Below, piece after piece: positions 26,186-35,138 of a DNA stretch of 63,077 bases. Source of the stretch: Wenjunlia tyrosinilytica (GTDB lineage: Bacteria > Actinomycetota > Actinomycetes > Streptomycetales > Streptomycetaceae); contig NZ_BMMS01000037.1 of assembly GCF_014646055.1 (NCBI RefSeq), positions 1-63,077 on the forward strand, written 5' to 3'. The notes under the pieces are model-generated. The model was given only the letters and a program-made list of their open reading frames with translations, had not been told where the DNA came from and did no database searches. Within the stretch, counting starts at the first letter, position 1; the number at the start of each line of letters is the position of its first letter. Position numbers and translations under genes: made by a program.

Positions 26186-26761
26186 TCAATCGCCCGTGCG
26201 ATGCCACGCGCTGGGCACCACGCTGGGGAGGCGATGGCCGATCTGGTGCTCACCCTTGGTGCAGCCCGAGAACGGGCCGGTGGAACCGCGCAACTCCCGC
26301 AGGGCGGGATCCAGGTGGTCGCGGTGCCACACCGAGGGGCCGGTGTAGCCGCAGGACGCCGGGTCGGTCAGCTCCTGCCAGGCCAGCCACACCGCGTGCA
26401 GGCGGGCGATGGCCACAGTGTGCTCGAACCACAGGTGACACCACCTGGCATCGGCCGACGGTTCGGCGAGGTAGCCGGGCACGAGCACGCCCTCGACCCA
26501 CTCGATCAGGGCCCGCAGCTCGTCGTCGTACGACGGGGCGTCGAGCAGCAGAACGAATGGCGGGTACTGCCACTCGTCCTCCGTCTCGTCCTCGGCCTTC
26601 CCGTCGGCGTCGTCGGAGGCCTCGCCCGGCTCGGCGCCGCCCCCAGTGAGGGCTTCGACCTGGGCAGTCAGGTGCGCGAGTTTGACCTTGAGGTCCTCGA
26701 TGTCCTCGAACATGCCGACCGGCACGTGCAGTTCCGGGACCTCTTCCGGCTCATCGGGCAT
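26186..26761 (-). CDS. DUF4913 protein, last gene of the T4SS operon
   Basis: A 191-aa protein from ATG 26761, overlapping the coupling-protein gene by 11 bp. A short coiled coil (EDIEDLKVKLAHLTAQVEAL) leads to an acidic linker and then the DUF4913 core: WCHLWFEHTVAIARLHAVWLAWQEL and WHRDHLDPALRELRG...GPFSGC. This family commonly sits beside VirD4-type genes on actinobacterial plasmids. An accessory function in transfer is inferred from this synteny. Confidence 0.8.
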   Translation of the reverse strand: MPDEPEEVPELHVPVGMFEDIEDLKVKLAHLTAQVEALTGGGAEPGEASDDADGKAEDETEDEWQYPPFVLLLDAPSYDDELRALIEWVEGVLVPGYLAEPSADARWCHLWFEHTVAIARLHAVWLAWQELTDPASCGYTGPSVWHRDHLDPALRELRGSTGPFSGCTKGEHQIGHRLPSVVPSAWHRTGD

Positions 26762-28496
26762 CGCGGGCCGCCTTCCGCTCCTCATACGCCGCGGCGGCGC
26801 GCTTGGCGATGGCGTACTCCTCGTCCTTCATCTGCGGGCCGATGTGCGCCATCAGCTTCTCCGCGTACCAGGGGCGCAGGCCGATCTGCGCGACGGGCAT
26901 GCCTGTGGCCAGCAGCAGGGCCGTGCCCTTCTTCATGGCGCGGATCTCGGCCGGGTCGAGCACCTGCTCGCGCTGCTCGGAGTAGCTGCGGCTGTAGCCC
27001 TCCTTGCTCTTGGAGTACGAGCCACGCTCGACGTAGTGCGCGCCGGTCAGCGTGCTCACGTCCTGCGCGAACTTCGCGTCGTCCAGGCCGACGCCGATCA
27101 ACTTCTTGGTGGCCGCGCTCCACATCGAGTCCATGCCGACCTCCCCCCACGCCTTCACGCCCTGCCTGTACGACTGGAGGATCACGAACGGGGTGATCCC
27201 CCGGCTGCCGAGGTGGCTGTAGAGGTCGGGCAGGTCCGCGATTCTGCAAATGTTGGCGGCCTCATCGAGTACGGCCCGCATCGGCTCGGGCAGGCGGCCG
27301 CCGTTGCGCTCGCCCGCCTCGGCCCCGGCGGTGAACACCGCGTCCGCGAGCGCGGCCACGACGGCGGAAGAGGGCCCGCCCTTCTTCGACAGGAGGTAGA
27401 GCGTGTCCTTGCTGGTCGCGAAGTGCTCGGGATCGAAGCGCGGGTAGCGCTTGTCCGGCGTGACCCACGCAAGGACCTTCTCGTCGCGCAGGGCGCTGGC
27501 GGCAGTCCGGGCGTTCTGATAGATCCCGCTCTGCGTCTCTTCGGCGATGTTGATGGACGAGTCGACCTGTTCGGCGAGCACGGGTTCGTGCTGGTAGAGC
27601 ACGCGGAGCGGCGCCTTCTCCTGCGGGTCGGACAGCCACTTCATGACGTCGCGGACAGTGCCGCCCTCCCACCATGCGGCCCGGAACAACCCCACGAGGA
27701 GGTCGCCGGCGGCCTGGGACCAGAAAGGGTCGGCCTGCTCGCTGGTGATCTGGGTGACGAAATGGGAGGCCAGGCGCTCGGCGCCCTCCAGCGTCTCGGC
27801 CTGGGCGATCATGTCCCACCACATCTGGCGCTCGACCTGGGCCACGCCCTGGGTGTCCAGGATCCAGGCGTGGCCGACCTTCGAACGGCTCCCGAGGGTC
27901 GCGGCGTAGACGTCGGCCTTGTTGCTGGTCATCAGCAGGGCCGCCGGGGCTTCCTCGGCCACGGGGATGGCGAGGCTGGTCGACTTGCCCGCCCGGGGCG
28001 CCATGATGGCGACGTAGGTGTCCTCGTCCGAGCCGCGCAGCTCGATACCGGAGGGCATGTGGTCGCCGAGGAGCACGCCCCGGTCGCGGGCCGGGATCTT
28101 CGCGGGCTTGGCCTCCGTCAACGAGGAGCGCAGCCGGGTCGCGGTACGGGCGGCGTGCTTCGGCGCCAGCTCGCGCACCTGGTGCAGCGTCGCCAGGCTG
28201 CTGGGGTTGCGGAACCAGCGGAAGGCCACCCGCAGGCCCCACACCACGAGGACGACGACGGCCACGTCGAGCAGCCCGGCACCGACGGTGGACGCGGTCC
28301 GGGAGTGCGGCCACAGCGTCGACCACTCGGTGGCCATCTGGAAGGCACCCACCAGGGACAGGGGAAAGGGGGCTACGTCCTCGCCGGTCGCCAGCGCGCC
28401 GACCGCCGCCCCGGCCCACGTCGAGACGGCCAGCGTCACCGTACCCCCGAGGGCGATGCCTCCGGCCGCCCATGCCCGGTCGTTCTCCGTCATCAT
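26751..28496 (-). CDS. VirD4/TraG-like type IV coupling protein
   Basis: A 581-aa protein. Two N-terminal membrane segments (about residues 10-35 and 70-92) precede a P-loop APRAGKST and Walker B MRAVLDEAANI. ITPFVILQSYRQG with GVGLDDAKFAQDVS corresponds to the TraM-recognition type C-terminal motor. Coupling proteins deliver the relaxase-DNA complex to the secretion channel. The start codon overlaps the stop of the VirB4-like gene. This T4SS-type motor differs from the single FtsK-like TraB typical of Streptomyces plasmids; no TraB gene is seen in the window. Confidence 0.9.
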   Translation of the reverse strand: MMTENDRAWAAGGIALGGTVTLAVSTWAGAAVGALATGEDVAPFPLSLVGAFQMATEWSTLWPHSRTASTVGAGLLDVAVVVLVVWGLRVAFRWFRNPSSLATLHQVRELAPKHAARTATRLRSSLTEAKPAKIPARDRGVLLGDHMPSGIELRGSDEDTYVAIMAPRAGKSTSLAIPVAEEAPAALLMTSNKADVYAATLGSRSKVGHAWILDTQGVAQVERQMWWDMIAQAETLEGAERLASHFVTQITSEQADPFWSQAAGDLLVGLFRAAWWEGGTVRDVMKWLSDPQEKAPLRVLYQHEPVLAEQVDSSINIAEETQSGIYQNARTAASALRDEKVLAWVTPDKRYPRFDPEHFATSKDTLYLLSKKGGPSSAVVAALADAVFTAGAEAGERNGGRLPEPMRAVLDEAANICRIADLPDLYSHLGSRGITPFVILQSYRQGVKAWGEVGMDSMWSAATKKLIGVGLDDAKFAQDVSTLTGAHYVERGSYSKSKEGYSRSYSEQREQVLDPAEIRAMKKGTALLLATGMPVAQIGLRPWYAEKLMAHIGPQMKDEEYAIAKRAAAAYEERKAARDAR

Positions 28497-30088
28497 CAGC
28501 TACCACCTCCTGGGGCGGTCGTGATCCTGCGCCGGTTGGTGTCCGTGCGGTACAGCCGCAGCTCTGTCCCGGTCAGCTCCAGCGCGGCCGCGATCCCCGG
28601 CCGCGTCCCGATCTTGATCAAATACTTGCCGCGGCCCGGGTGCCGGGTGCCCTCTTCCTCCAGGGGCGCGGTGCCGTCGGCGTCGTCGTAGGTGGGGTCG
28701 ATGTCGAGCCCGGTGCTTGTCGCTGAGGACCACGAGCCGATCATCATGCGTTCCTGCTCGGTCAGGGACCGCTTGCCGGTCACCCGGCGCAGCTCCTCCT
28801 CGGAGGACGCGCCGATTACCCACGTGTCGCACCGGTCCATCAGGCCTCTGGCCTTGGCCCGGTCGGTCTCGGTGGGCAGGGCTTCGACGTCGAGCAGGGA
28901 GTGCGTGACGTAGATCGTGACGTCGTTGGTGGTGCGGTTCAGGCGGCTGATGGCGTCCATCGCGTCCACGAGGCCCGGCCCGCTGCGCAGCGCTCGCCAC
29001 ATCTCGTCCATCGGCAGCACGAGCGAGCGGTCCATCAGGCCGATACTGCGGGCGCTGTCGATCGCGCTGTAGGTGTAGGCCCATGTGGCGATCATCCCGG
29101 CCGATACGACGTCGTGGCCGCGCGCACGCAGGGCGGAGATGTCGACCGAGACGGCGGGGGCGTTGATGTCCAAGGGGGTCGTGGTCGGCCCGTCGAAGAG
29201 GCCCTTCAGCGGGCCGCCGATCAGGTTGTCGAGCCCGGCGATGACCGAGCGGGTCAGGTCCTGGTACCGCTCGCCCTCCGCGGCGAGCTTCATCCGTAGC
29301 TCCTCGGGCGCCGCCCGCAGCACCCGAACGACGTCCGAGACGATGGGGTCGCTGCCCGACTCCTGTGCGACGGAGGCGACCTGGACCGCGGTGTCCAGCG
29401 CCGAGCGCTCGATCTCGTCGGGGGCCCGGCCGAGCCCGTGCTTGGTGGACAGCAGGGCGACCAGCGTCTCCAACCTGCGCCCGTTCAGGACGTCGAGCAG
29501 GGACTCTCGGCGGTCGACGGACAGCGTGTGCAGGCGCCCCTTGAGCGGGCCGGAGTCCAGCGGATTCAGGCGCCCGATCCCGTCGCCGATCCGCACCACC
29601 GACCCGCCGAGTTCGGTGATCAGCGCGCTGTACTCGCCCTTGACGTCTCCGGGGACGCACACCATGTGCCCGTACGCCGAGTACACCAGGCACACGCGCT
29701 TGACCAGCGCGCTCTTGCCCGCCCCGGGCTGACTCATGACCCACATGCCGGGGTTCGTCGTCAGCTTGCCGGTCCAGCCGGACGGGTCGATGCACACCAG
29801 CTCGCCGGTGAGCACGTCCCGCCCGACCGGTACACCGCGCGGCGGCAGGCCCGATCCCAACAGGAAGGGATAGATGCCGCCGGCCTGGCTGGTCGGGCCG
29901 GTGTAGACCGTGCCCGTGTCCTCGACCGGGACGCGGCCGCCGAACCGTCCGCCCCATCCCAACCTGGGGGCGAAGCGTCCCTTCAGCTTCTTCTCGGCCC
30001 GCCGCTCCTCGCGGGTCGGGCCCTGCTCGGCCACCCGGACCACGCGCTTGGGCGTGGTCACCGGCACCGGTTTCGCCTTGCGCGCCAC
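28496..30088 (-). CDS. VirB4/TraC-like secretion ATPase
   Basis: A 530-aa protein. Walker A is QPGAGKSALVKR, followed by CVPGDVKGEYSALI and RLNPLDSG, as in VirB4-type proteins. Walker B is LVLPMDEMWRAL, and IYVTHSLLDVEAL and VIGASSEEELRRVTG fit the C-terminal motor. The N-terminal VirB4 region is short (about 110 aa, basic), so the protein is the motor half; the missing N-terminal half may be supplied by the SCO6880-like protein encoded just upstream. GTG start, one base after the upstream stop. Confidence 0.88.
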   Translation of the reverse strand: MARKAKPVPVTTPKRVVRVAEQGPTREERRAEKKLKGRFAPRLGWGGRFGGRVPVEDTGTVYTGPTSQAGGIYPFLLGSGLPPRGVPVGRDVLTGELVCIDPSGWTGKLTTNPGMWVMSQPGAGKSALVKRVCLVYSAYGHMVCVPGDVKGEYSALITELGGSVVRIGDGIGRLNPLDSGPLKGRLHTLSVDRRESLLDVLNGRRLETLVALLSTKHGLGRAPDEIERSALDTAVQVASVAQESGSDPIVSDVVRVLRAAPEELRMKLAAEGERYQDLTRSVIAGLDNLIGGPLKGLFDGPTTTPLDINAPAVSVDISALRARGHDVVSAGMIATWAYTYSAIDSARSIGLMDRSLVLPMDEMWRALRSGPGLVDAMDAISRLNRTTNDVTIYVTHSLLDVEALPTETDRAKARGLMDRCDTWVIGASSEEELRRVTGKRSLTEQERMMIGSWSSATSTGLDIDPTYDDADGTAPLEEEGTRHPGRGKYLIKIGTRPGIAAALELTGTELRLYRTDTNRRRITTAPGGGS

Positions 30089-30089
30089 G

Positions 30090-31541
30090 TCAGTCCTTCA
30101 CCAGCGGGTTGTAGCCGAGCGGCAACTGGGCCGCGAAAACGGCGGCCTGGGCGCCATACGCACTCCTCATGCGGATACCTCGGGTCGCCTTGACCGCGCG
30201 GGCCAGCTCCTGGCGCGCGGCGGGCAGCTCGGCCGTGCTGCGGGCGGTTGCGGTCACCATGAGCGTCCAGTCGACCACCTGGGAGCCGCTGGCCACCTGA
30301 GCGGCGGCCTTCTCCGCGCGCTGGGCGTCGGCCCGCTGCGACCACTTCGCGCGGCCCTTGACCTCTGCGGTCGCCTGCGCGCGCTGGTGGGCGTGGCTGA
30401 TCTCCCGTTCCAGCACCGCCTCGCCCTCGTAGGGGTCGAGCACGCGGTACGCAATGGTGATGCGCCGCTGGTAGCGGCCGGGGGCCAGCAGCGGCAGCAG
30501 CACGCTGTACGGGATGGGCCGACGAGGCATCTCGCGCAGTACCCAGCTGATGGACACCCCGCCGTCGTGCGCGTACTCCTCCCAGCCGTCATCGGCGGCC
30601 TGCGGCCCGCACTCACTCCAGCTGAGTTCTTCGAACTCACGGTCCCTCGCATTGAAGACCTCGGGGTCGTACGCGCTGCGGACGATCCGGCGCAGGTCGA
30701 TGTCGGTGGCCCGGCGCTCGATGTCGGTGCCGGTGCCGGACAGGTCCAGCCCGTCGACCACCCGCAGCGACTCGGCGACCTGCTCGGCAAGGTCCGCCGG
30801 CGGATTGGCGCTCGCGTTCGGGTCCACCGTGACGCTCATCCAGGGCGCCACGCTGGCGGTGGCGTGCGGGGTGGTGCGGACCAGTTCGTCAATGATCTTC
30901 TTGGCCAGCTGCGGCGCGTGCGGGTCCTTGCGGGCCTTTACGTCGTCACCGAGGGCCTCCCCCGCTCCCGGGGTGATCTGGATGGTCACGCTCGCGCCCT
31001 TGACCTGCTCGTCCGTGCTCATCGCATCGAGCACGGACGACCAGGTGCGCAAGCTGCTCTGCACCGCCCCGGTGGGCGCCATGAGGCTGCCGCCCGGGGC
31101 GAGGAGAGTGGTGATGGTCATGTACCCGGTGGTCCGGTCGTGGACGACGCCGACGGACCGGCCGGTGGTCGGGTCGTGAGCCTTGATCAGGGTGGAAGAG
31201 GCTCCGACGCCCGGCAGGTCCAGGGCGTACGGGTGCGGCAGCAGCGTCCGCCGGTAGGAGGTGGCGTCGAACCGCGCCGCCCGCCGCCAGGAGAGCTTGG
31301 CCCAGTAGTAGGCGAGCGCGGACATGCCGTGGCGCTTGGCGGCGGCCAGGGCGAACACTGCGCCCGTCACCGGCAGGGTGACCAGCAGGGAGAGCGGGGC
31401 CTGTGTGGCGATCAGGCCGTCCGCCGTCAGGACCACAGCCGCGATCATCGTCGCAGTCCGGGACAGCCCGCCGAAGCCGAAGCTCCGGCGGGCACGGAAG
31501 CCCTCGACCATCAAGGTCTTCGGCACTTCATGGGCGGTCAC
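30090..31541 (-). CDS. SCO6880-family T4SS component
   Basis: A 483-aa protein. The N-terminus has a PrgI-like membrane hairpin (TATMIAAVVLTADGLIATQAPLSLLVTLPVTGAVFALAAA, residues 30-70). The rest is soluble (SYRRTLLPHPYALDLPG, GYMTITTLLAPGGSLM), resembling the N-terminal half of VirB4 proteins and the Streptomyces SCO6880 family. It probably forms the inner-membrane base with the neighbouring ATPase. The GTG overlaps the stop of the upstream membrane protein (GTGA). Confidence 0.85.
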   Translation of the reverse strand: MTAHEVPKTLMVEGFRARRSFGFGGLSRTATMIAAVVLTADGLIATQAPLSLLVTLPVTGAVFALAAAKRHGMSALAYYWAKLSWRRAARFDATSYRRTLLPHPYALDLPGVGASSTLIKAHDPTTGRSVGVVHDRTTGYMTITTLLAPGGSLMAPTGAVQSSLRTWSSVLDAMSTDEQVKGASVTIQITPGAGEALGDDVKARKDPHAPQLAKKIIDELVRTTPHATASVAPWMSVTVDPNASANPPADLAEQVAESLRVVDGLDLSGTGTDIERRATDIDLRRIVRSAYDPEVFNARDREFEELSWSECGPQAADDGWEEYAHDGGVSISWVLREMPRRPIPYSVLLPLLAPGRYQRRITIAYRVLDPYEGEAVLEREISHAHQRAQATAEVKGRAKWSQRADAQRAEKAAAQVASGSQVVDWTLMVTATARSTAELPAARQELARAVKATRGIRMRSAYGAQAAVFAAQLPLGYNPLVKD

Positions 31542-33031
31542 TGCTGGTTCCCCCCGCCCATCTGGCCGCTCGCTCCCTGAACCGCGTCGTTGACGCCGTC
31601 CAGGACCTGGATGCCGACGCCCACCGGGCCTGCGGCGCTGGCGGCACCGGCCGAACCCGCCGCCGCGGCGCCGGTGCCGGTGGCGCTCGAGGTACCGGCC
31701 GCCAGGCCCTCACCCGCGGCCGCGTCGGCGCCCGCGGCGCTTTCGGCTCCGGCCGGGCCGGGCACACGGGCCCCTGCCTCGTTCCGGGCTGCCTGCGCTT
31801 GGGCGTCGCCGCCCGAGCTGCCGTCTTCGCCGGAGTCGGCGTTGCCGCCCTGGCCGCCCATGCTCTGCTCGACGTACCGAGCGTGTTCCACGGCGCTCGA
31901 CGGACCGTTGCCGCCGTCACCGCCGTCGTCACCGCTGCTCTTACCGCCGAAGTAGCCCGCGGCTGCGGACAGTGCGCCGCTGGCCCCGCCCGAGCCCATC
32001 CCGGCACCGACCGCCGCCCCGAACGGTGCGAACACCTTCGCGAGCTGGGCGGGCGCGAGGACCGCAAGGACGAGGGTGGCGCAGCCTCTCAACCACTCGG
32101 CCAAGGTCTTGGCGTGCCCGAACTCGGCGAAGCCGGTGCAGATGATGATGGCCACCATCGGCTTGTACGCCACGATGACCATGCCGCTGGTGATCAGTGT
32201 GGGCGCCCACTTGCGGGTGGCGTCGCCGCCGGTGCGGCCGCCGCCGGCCACGGGCAGCAGCAGGCAGATGATGGGTATCGCGCTTTGCCGAAGGAAGATC
32301 ATGACCATCTGGATGAAGCCGATCAGCAGCAAGACCGCGACCACGCAGAGCATCGTGATGGGGTTCGCGACCGTGCTGGGGAGCAGTACCGCGATGATCC
32401 GCTCGTAGGCCTTACCGTCGTCCGCGAAGGTCGCGTTGACCAGACCGGTGCTCAGCGCGTCCCCGAGAACCAGCAAAAGCGCGAACAGGGACACCCCGAG
32501 GGTGGACAAGAAGAGGTTCTCCACCCATCCGGCCATCGCCCGCCCGGCGTGCTTGGTCTGCCCGGTCACGGCCATCTTGCCGAGTTGCCACATGATCCCG
32601 GCCACGGCGATGACCAGCCCGAGCCAGGTCAGCATGCCTGCCAGGGTGGCGGTCCCGCCCCACAGTCCGGTGCCCTTCAGGTCCACCGATGGGCCCAGCA
32701 AGGCGAAGGTGAGCACCTTCTTGATGACCCACTTCGTGACGTCCTGAGCGCTCTTGACGATGTCGCCGAGGACGCTCTCCCAGACGTTCTTCCAGGCCTT
32801 CTTGATCGCCTTCTCGCCCGCGTCGCCGACGGCGTCGCACATGTCCGAGCCGGTGAGGCCGCCGATGCCGGTGTGCAGGATCGTCCCCAGGACCGGGCCG
32901 GTGCCGACCAGGCACACCCCTTCAATGGTGTTGCCGATGATCCCGTCGGCGGCCGCGGGCTGCGGCGCGGACACCGAAACTCCGAACACTGCGACCAGGG
33001 CGAGCAGCAGCGATGCGAGCCGCCGCTTCAC
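31538..33031 (-). CDS. VirB6/TrbL-like polytopic membrane protein
   Basis: 497 aa from GTG 33031, chosen because it overlaps the upstream TGA (GTGA) and opens directly with a signal peptide (KRRLASLLLALVAVFGVSVSA, cleavage near AAADG). Five or six membrane segments follow (LTWLGLVIAVAGIMWQL, LFLSTLGVSLFALLLVLGD, ITMLCVVAVLLLIGFIQMVMI, SAIPIICLLLPVAG, MVIVAYKPMVAIIICT, CATLVLAVLAPAQLAKVF). The last 140 residues are a Gly/Ser/Ala-rich low-complexity tail. This layout fits the channel protein VirB6/TrbL. An ATG 24 bp earlier is possible. Confidence 0.82.
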   Translation of the reverse strand: MKRRLASLLLALVAVFGVSVSAPQPAAADGIIGNTIEGVCLVGTGPVLGTILHTGIGGLTGSDMCDAVGDAGEKAIKKAWKNVWESVLGDIVKSAQDVTKWVIKKVLTFALLGPSVDLKGTGLWGGTATLAGMLTWLGLVIAVAGIMWQLGKMAVTGQTKHAGRAMAGWVENLFLSTLGVSLFALLLVLGDALSTGLVNATFADDGKAYERIIAVLLPSTVANPITMLCVVAVLLLIGFIQMVMIFLRQSAIPIICLLLPVAGGGRTGGDATRKWAPTLITSGMVIVAYKPMVAIIICTGFAEFGHAKTLAEWLRGCATLVLAVLAPAQLAKVFAPFGAAVGAGMGSGGASGALSAAAGYFGGKSSGDDGGDGGNGPSSAVEHARYVEQSMGGQGGNADSGEDGSSGGDAQAQAARNEAGARVPGPAGAESAAGADAAAGEGLAAGTSSATGTGAAAAGSAGAASAAGPVGVGIQVLDGVNDAVQGASGQMGGGNQQ

Positions 33032-33834
33032 GACGCCTGCCTTATGGCTGTCCACCCGGACCCGTTGAAGTCGGGGTCACCGGGGGCCGCCATCTTCGGC
33101 TGGGTCTGCCCCTGGACGTCCTGCTGTGCGCCCTTGGTGGCGGCGCCGGTCAGCTTCCAGTCGCCGTCCTCCCACTGCGCGCCGGCCAGAGTGCGGGTGT
33201 AGGACCCGGACTCCTTCTTCATCTCCCCGGCCTTCTGGACCACCCGGCACAGCAGCCACGCACTGACCTCGGTGTCCGACTTCTTGATGACCTTGAAGCC
33301 CACGACGGTGCTGCGGACGTACGCGCCCGACGGCAGCGGCTGCCCGGGGCTCACGCCCATCTGCTTGGCGAAGGCCTTGTCACTCTGGACGGCGTTCAGC
33401 TCGATCTGCTCGGCGTTCTCCGAGGACTGGTCGGCCTTGCCGATGTACGAGTGGTAGATGCGCAGCTGCTCGTCGACGTTGGACTTCTCGCCCTCGATGG
33501 CGGTCGTGTTGGCGGCCACCATCATCGCCACCGCGCCCTCGGTGCCCTCGGGGAAGCCGACCGTGCTGCCCTTGCTGTCGGTGCGCTTCCCCCGCGGAAG
33601 CGCCGCCCACTGATCCGGCTCGGTCCAGTCCTCCGGCGGCGCGTACGTCGCCGACGGACCGGAGGACGGGGACGCACTCGCACTCGCACTCGATCCGCCC
33701 TTGCCCGGCGTGTCCGTGCCTCCGTCGTCCCCGCCGAACGCCGCGTAGCCCGTCAGGGCGAGCACGGCCGCGAGCGCGGCGCCCGCGAACCAGACTCCCT
33801 TGGTGTTCCACGTCCCCCTGGTGCGTCGTCCCAT
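33028..33834 (-). CDS. VirB8-like single-pass T4SS protein
   Basis: A 268-aa protein with one N-terminal membrane segment (GVWFAGAALAAVLALTGYAAF), a Ser/Gly linker, and a soluble domain with alternating strands (FKVIKKSDTEVSAWLLCRVV, QWEDGDWKLTGAATKG). Size, topology and operon position match VirB8-like assembly factors of Gram-positive T4SSs, though direct similarity is weak to the eye. Confidence 0.7.
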   Translation of the reverse strand: MGRRTRGTWNTKGVWFAGAALAAVLALTGYAAFGGDDGGTDTPGKGGSSASASASPSSGPSATYAPPEDWTEPDQWAALPRGKRTDSKGSTVGFPEGTEGAVAMMVAANTTAIEGEKSNVDEQLRIYHSYIGKADQSSENAEQIELNAVQSDKAFAKQMGVSPGQPLPSGAYVRSTVVGFKVIKKSDTEVSAWLLCRVVQKAGEMKKESGSYTRTLAGAQWEDGDWKLTGAATKGAQQDVQGQTQPKMAAPGDPDFNGSGWTAIRQAS

Positions 33835-33844
33835 GCCTCCCGCC

Positions 33845-34168
33845 TCAGCCTGCGATGCCGTTAAGAATGGCGATCAGGGAGCTGGACAAAAGGATGGCCG
33901 CGATCCCGCCGCCCATCCACTTGAAGGGCTCGGAACCGCCGCCGTTGCGGCTCTTGTCCGCCACGGCGAGCTTGTACACGCCGTAGGCCGTGCCGCCGAC
34001 TCCGGCCAGGACCAGCAGCCACAGGCCGTATCCGAAGATCTGGGCGACAGGGCCCTCCATCCCGGGGATCTTCGTGGGCTTGGCCCCGGGGATGAGGCCG
34101 CCCCTGTCCTTGTCGCCGTCCCCCGCCAGGTACATCGCCGCAGCGAAGCGTTCCAGGGCCATGGTCAT
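33845..34168 (-). CDS. Small two-helix membrane protein (VirB2/pilin-like candidate)
   Basis: A 107-aa protein with two hydrophobic helices (IFGYGLWLLVLAGVGGTAYGVYKLA and WMGGGIAAILLSSSLIAILNGIAG) split by a short basic loop. Small two-helix proteins at this place in Gram-positive transfer operons are often VirB2-like. The start overlaps the stop of the first operon gene (ATGA). Confidence 0.7.
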   Translation of the reverse strand: MTMALERFAAAMYLAGDGDKDRGGLIPGAKPTKIPGMEGPVAQIFGYGLWLLVLAGVGGTAYGVYKLAVADKSRNGGGSEPFKWMGGGIAAILLSSSLIAILNGIAG

Positions 34169-34641
34169 TTCCTCTCCATTGTGCGCCGCAGCTTCTCGGC
34201 TGCGGACTGGACGTCCTTGTACTCCAGGGCCTCGTCAGGTCCCTTAACAGCTCGCAGGACCGGCAGGTACGGCACCTTCGCCACCCCGGCCAGGCGCCCT
34301 TCCAGGGCGCGGACCAGGAAGCGGGCGTCCTGCACCGGGCGAGTCGGGGCGTCAGCCACCCAAACGAGCCAGGGCTTTGGCAGGGGGCCCCAGCGCAGCA
34401 GGGTCTCCTCCAAGCACGTCACGCTGTACAGCGTCGTGTCGGCCACGAGTACCGGGGCGGCCCCGTACGGGATGTACTCCCCTGGCGCGAGGACACGGGC
34501 GCGGGGGCTGCCGGAGTCGCCGTCGAGCATCCGGGCAACCGTTGCCACTGCAATGCCGTAACCGTTGATGGGCATCAGCGCGTACCGGAGCGCAACCGGT
34601 GCAGTGCTGCCTGGGGTTGATGTCACCGGTTGGGTGGTCAT
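34165..34641 (-). CDS. First gene of the T4SS operon, hypothetical
   Basis: A 158-aa soluble protein with a GGGGGGAG ribosome binding site just before its ATG; upstream AT-rich sequence (CATATA on the minus strand) probably holds the operon promoter. No known motif; the run RYALMPINGYGIAVATVARML, an acidic centre and a basic C-terminus are the visible features. Conserved position at the head of SCO6880-type operons suggests an early assembly or regulatory role; this is inference. Confidence 0.7.
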   Translation of the reverse strand: MTTQPVTSTPGSTAPVALRYALMPINGYGIAVATVARMLDGDSGSPRARVLAPGEYIPYGAAPVLVADTTLYSVTCLEETLLRWGPLPKPWLVWVADAPTRPVQDARFLVRALEGRLAGVAKVPYLPVLRAVKGPDEALEYKDVQSAAEKLRRTMERK

Positions 34642-35138
34642 GCCGCAACTCCCCCCTATATGCCTTTGGTTAAGTCACGATATTGGGTTCTTGGGATCAC
34701 TGAGGGTAGCGTGAACCTTCGAAAAACCTGAATGGGCTTTCGCGGTAGCCGGAGGTTGGGTCACAAGTGTCGCTCTACGGCAAATGCGCGAAGGCGCGGA
34801 TTCTGCCCGCAAAGCGACGGTTGTTCCGAGATGGCGGCCCGATCGCAGCTGGTGACCCCGGCACCCTTCGCCGCGTCACACGCACACCCATCAGCCAACC
34901 CCCGAGTCGCCAACGGCCCCGCACGGACGCCTCCATTTCGCTGCGCGAAATGAAGAGGTCGGCATTGGCTCAGCGAAGTCACCCCATGAGAGACCGACCC
35001 TACGTGAGCCGTGGGCCCCGCCCACGGTCCGGGCTCCACCTCAATGGAGGCGCGCATGCCGAGCGCATCGTGATCTAGTACGGCAGAAAGTCACACAACC
35101 GGCGCGACCGCGAAGACACAAGCCCGGGGGGATAGCGC
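34642..35138. promoter_or_regulatory. Divergent control region with shared operator copy 2 (34933-34982)
   Basis: This 497-bp gene-free stretch separates the minus-strand T4SS operon from the plus-strand hydrolase. It is AT-richer near 34660-34730, consistent with promoters. At 34933-34982 a CATTTCGCTGCGCGAAATG hairpin, a GAAGAGGTCGGCATT block and CAGCGAAGTCA repeat the element seen at 3253-3305. Spacing to the hydrolase start is about 160 bp. Confidence 0.55.
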
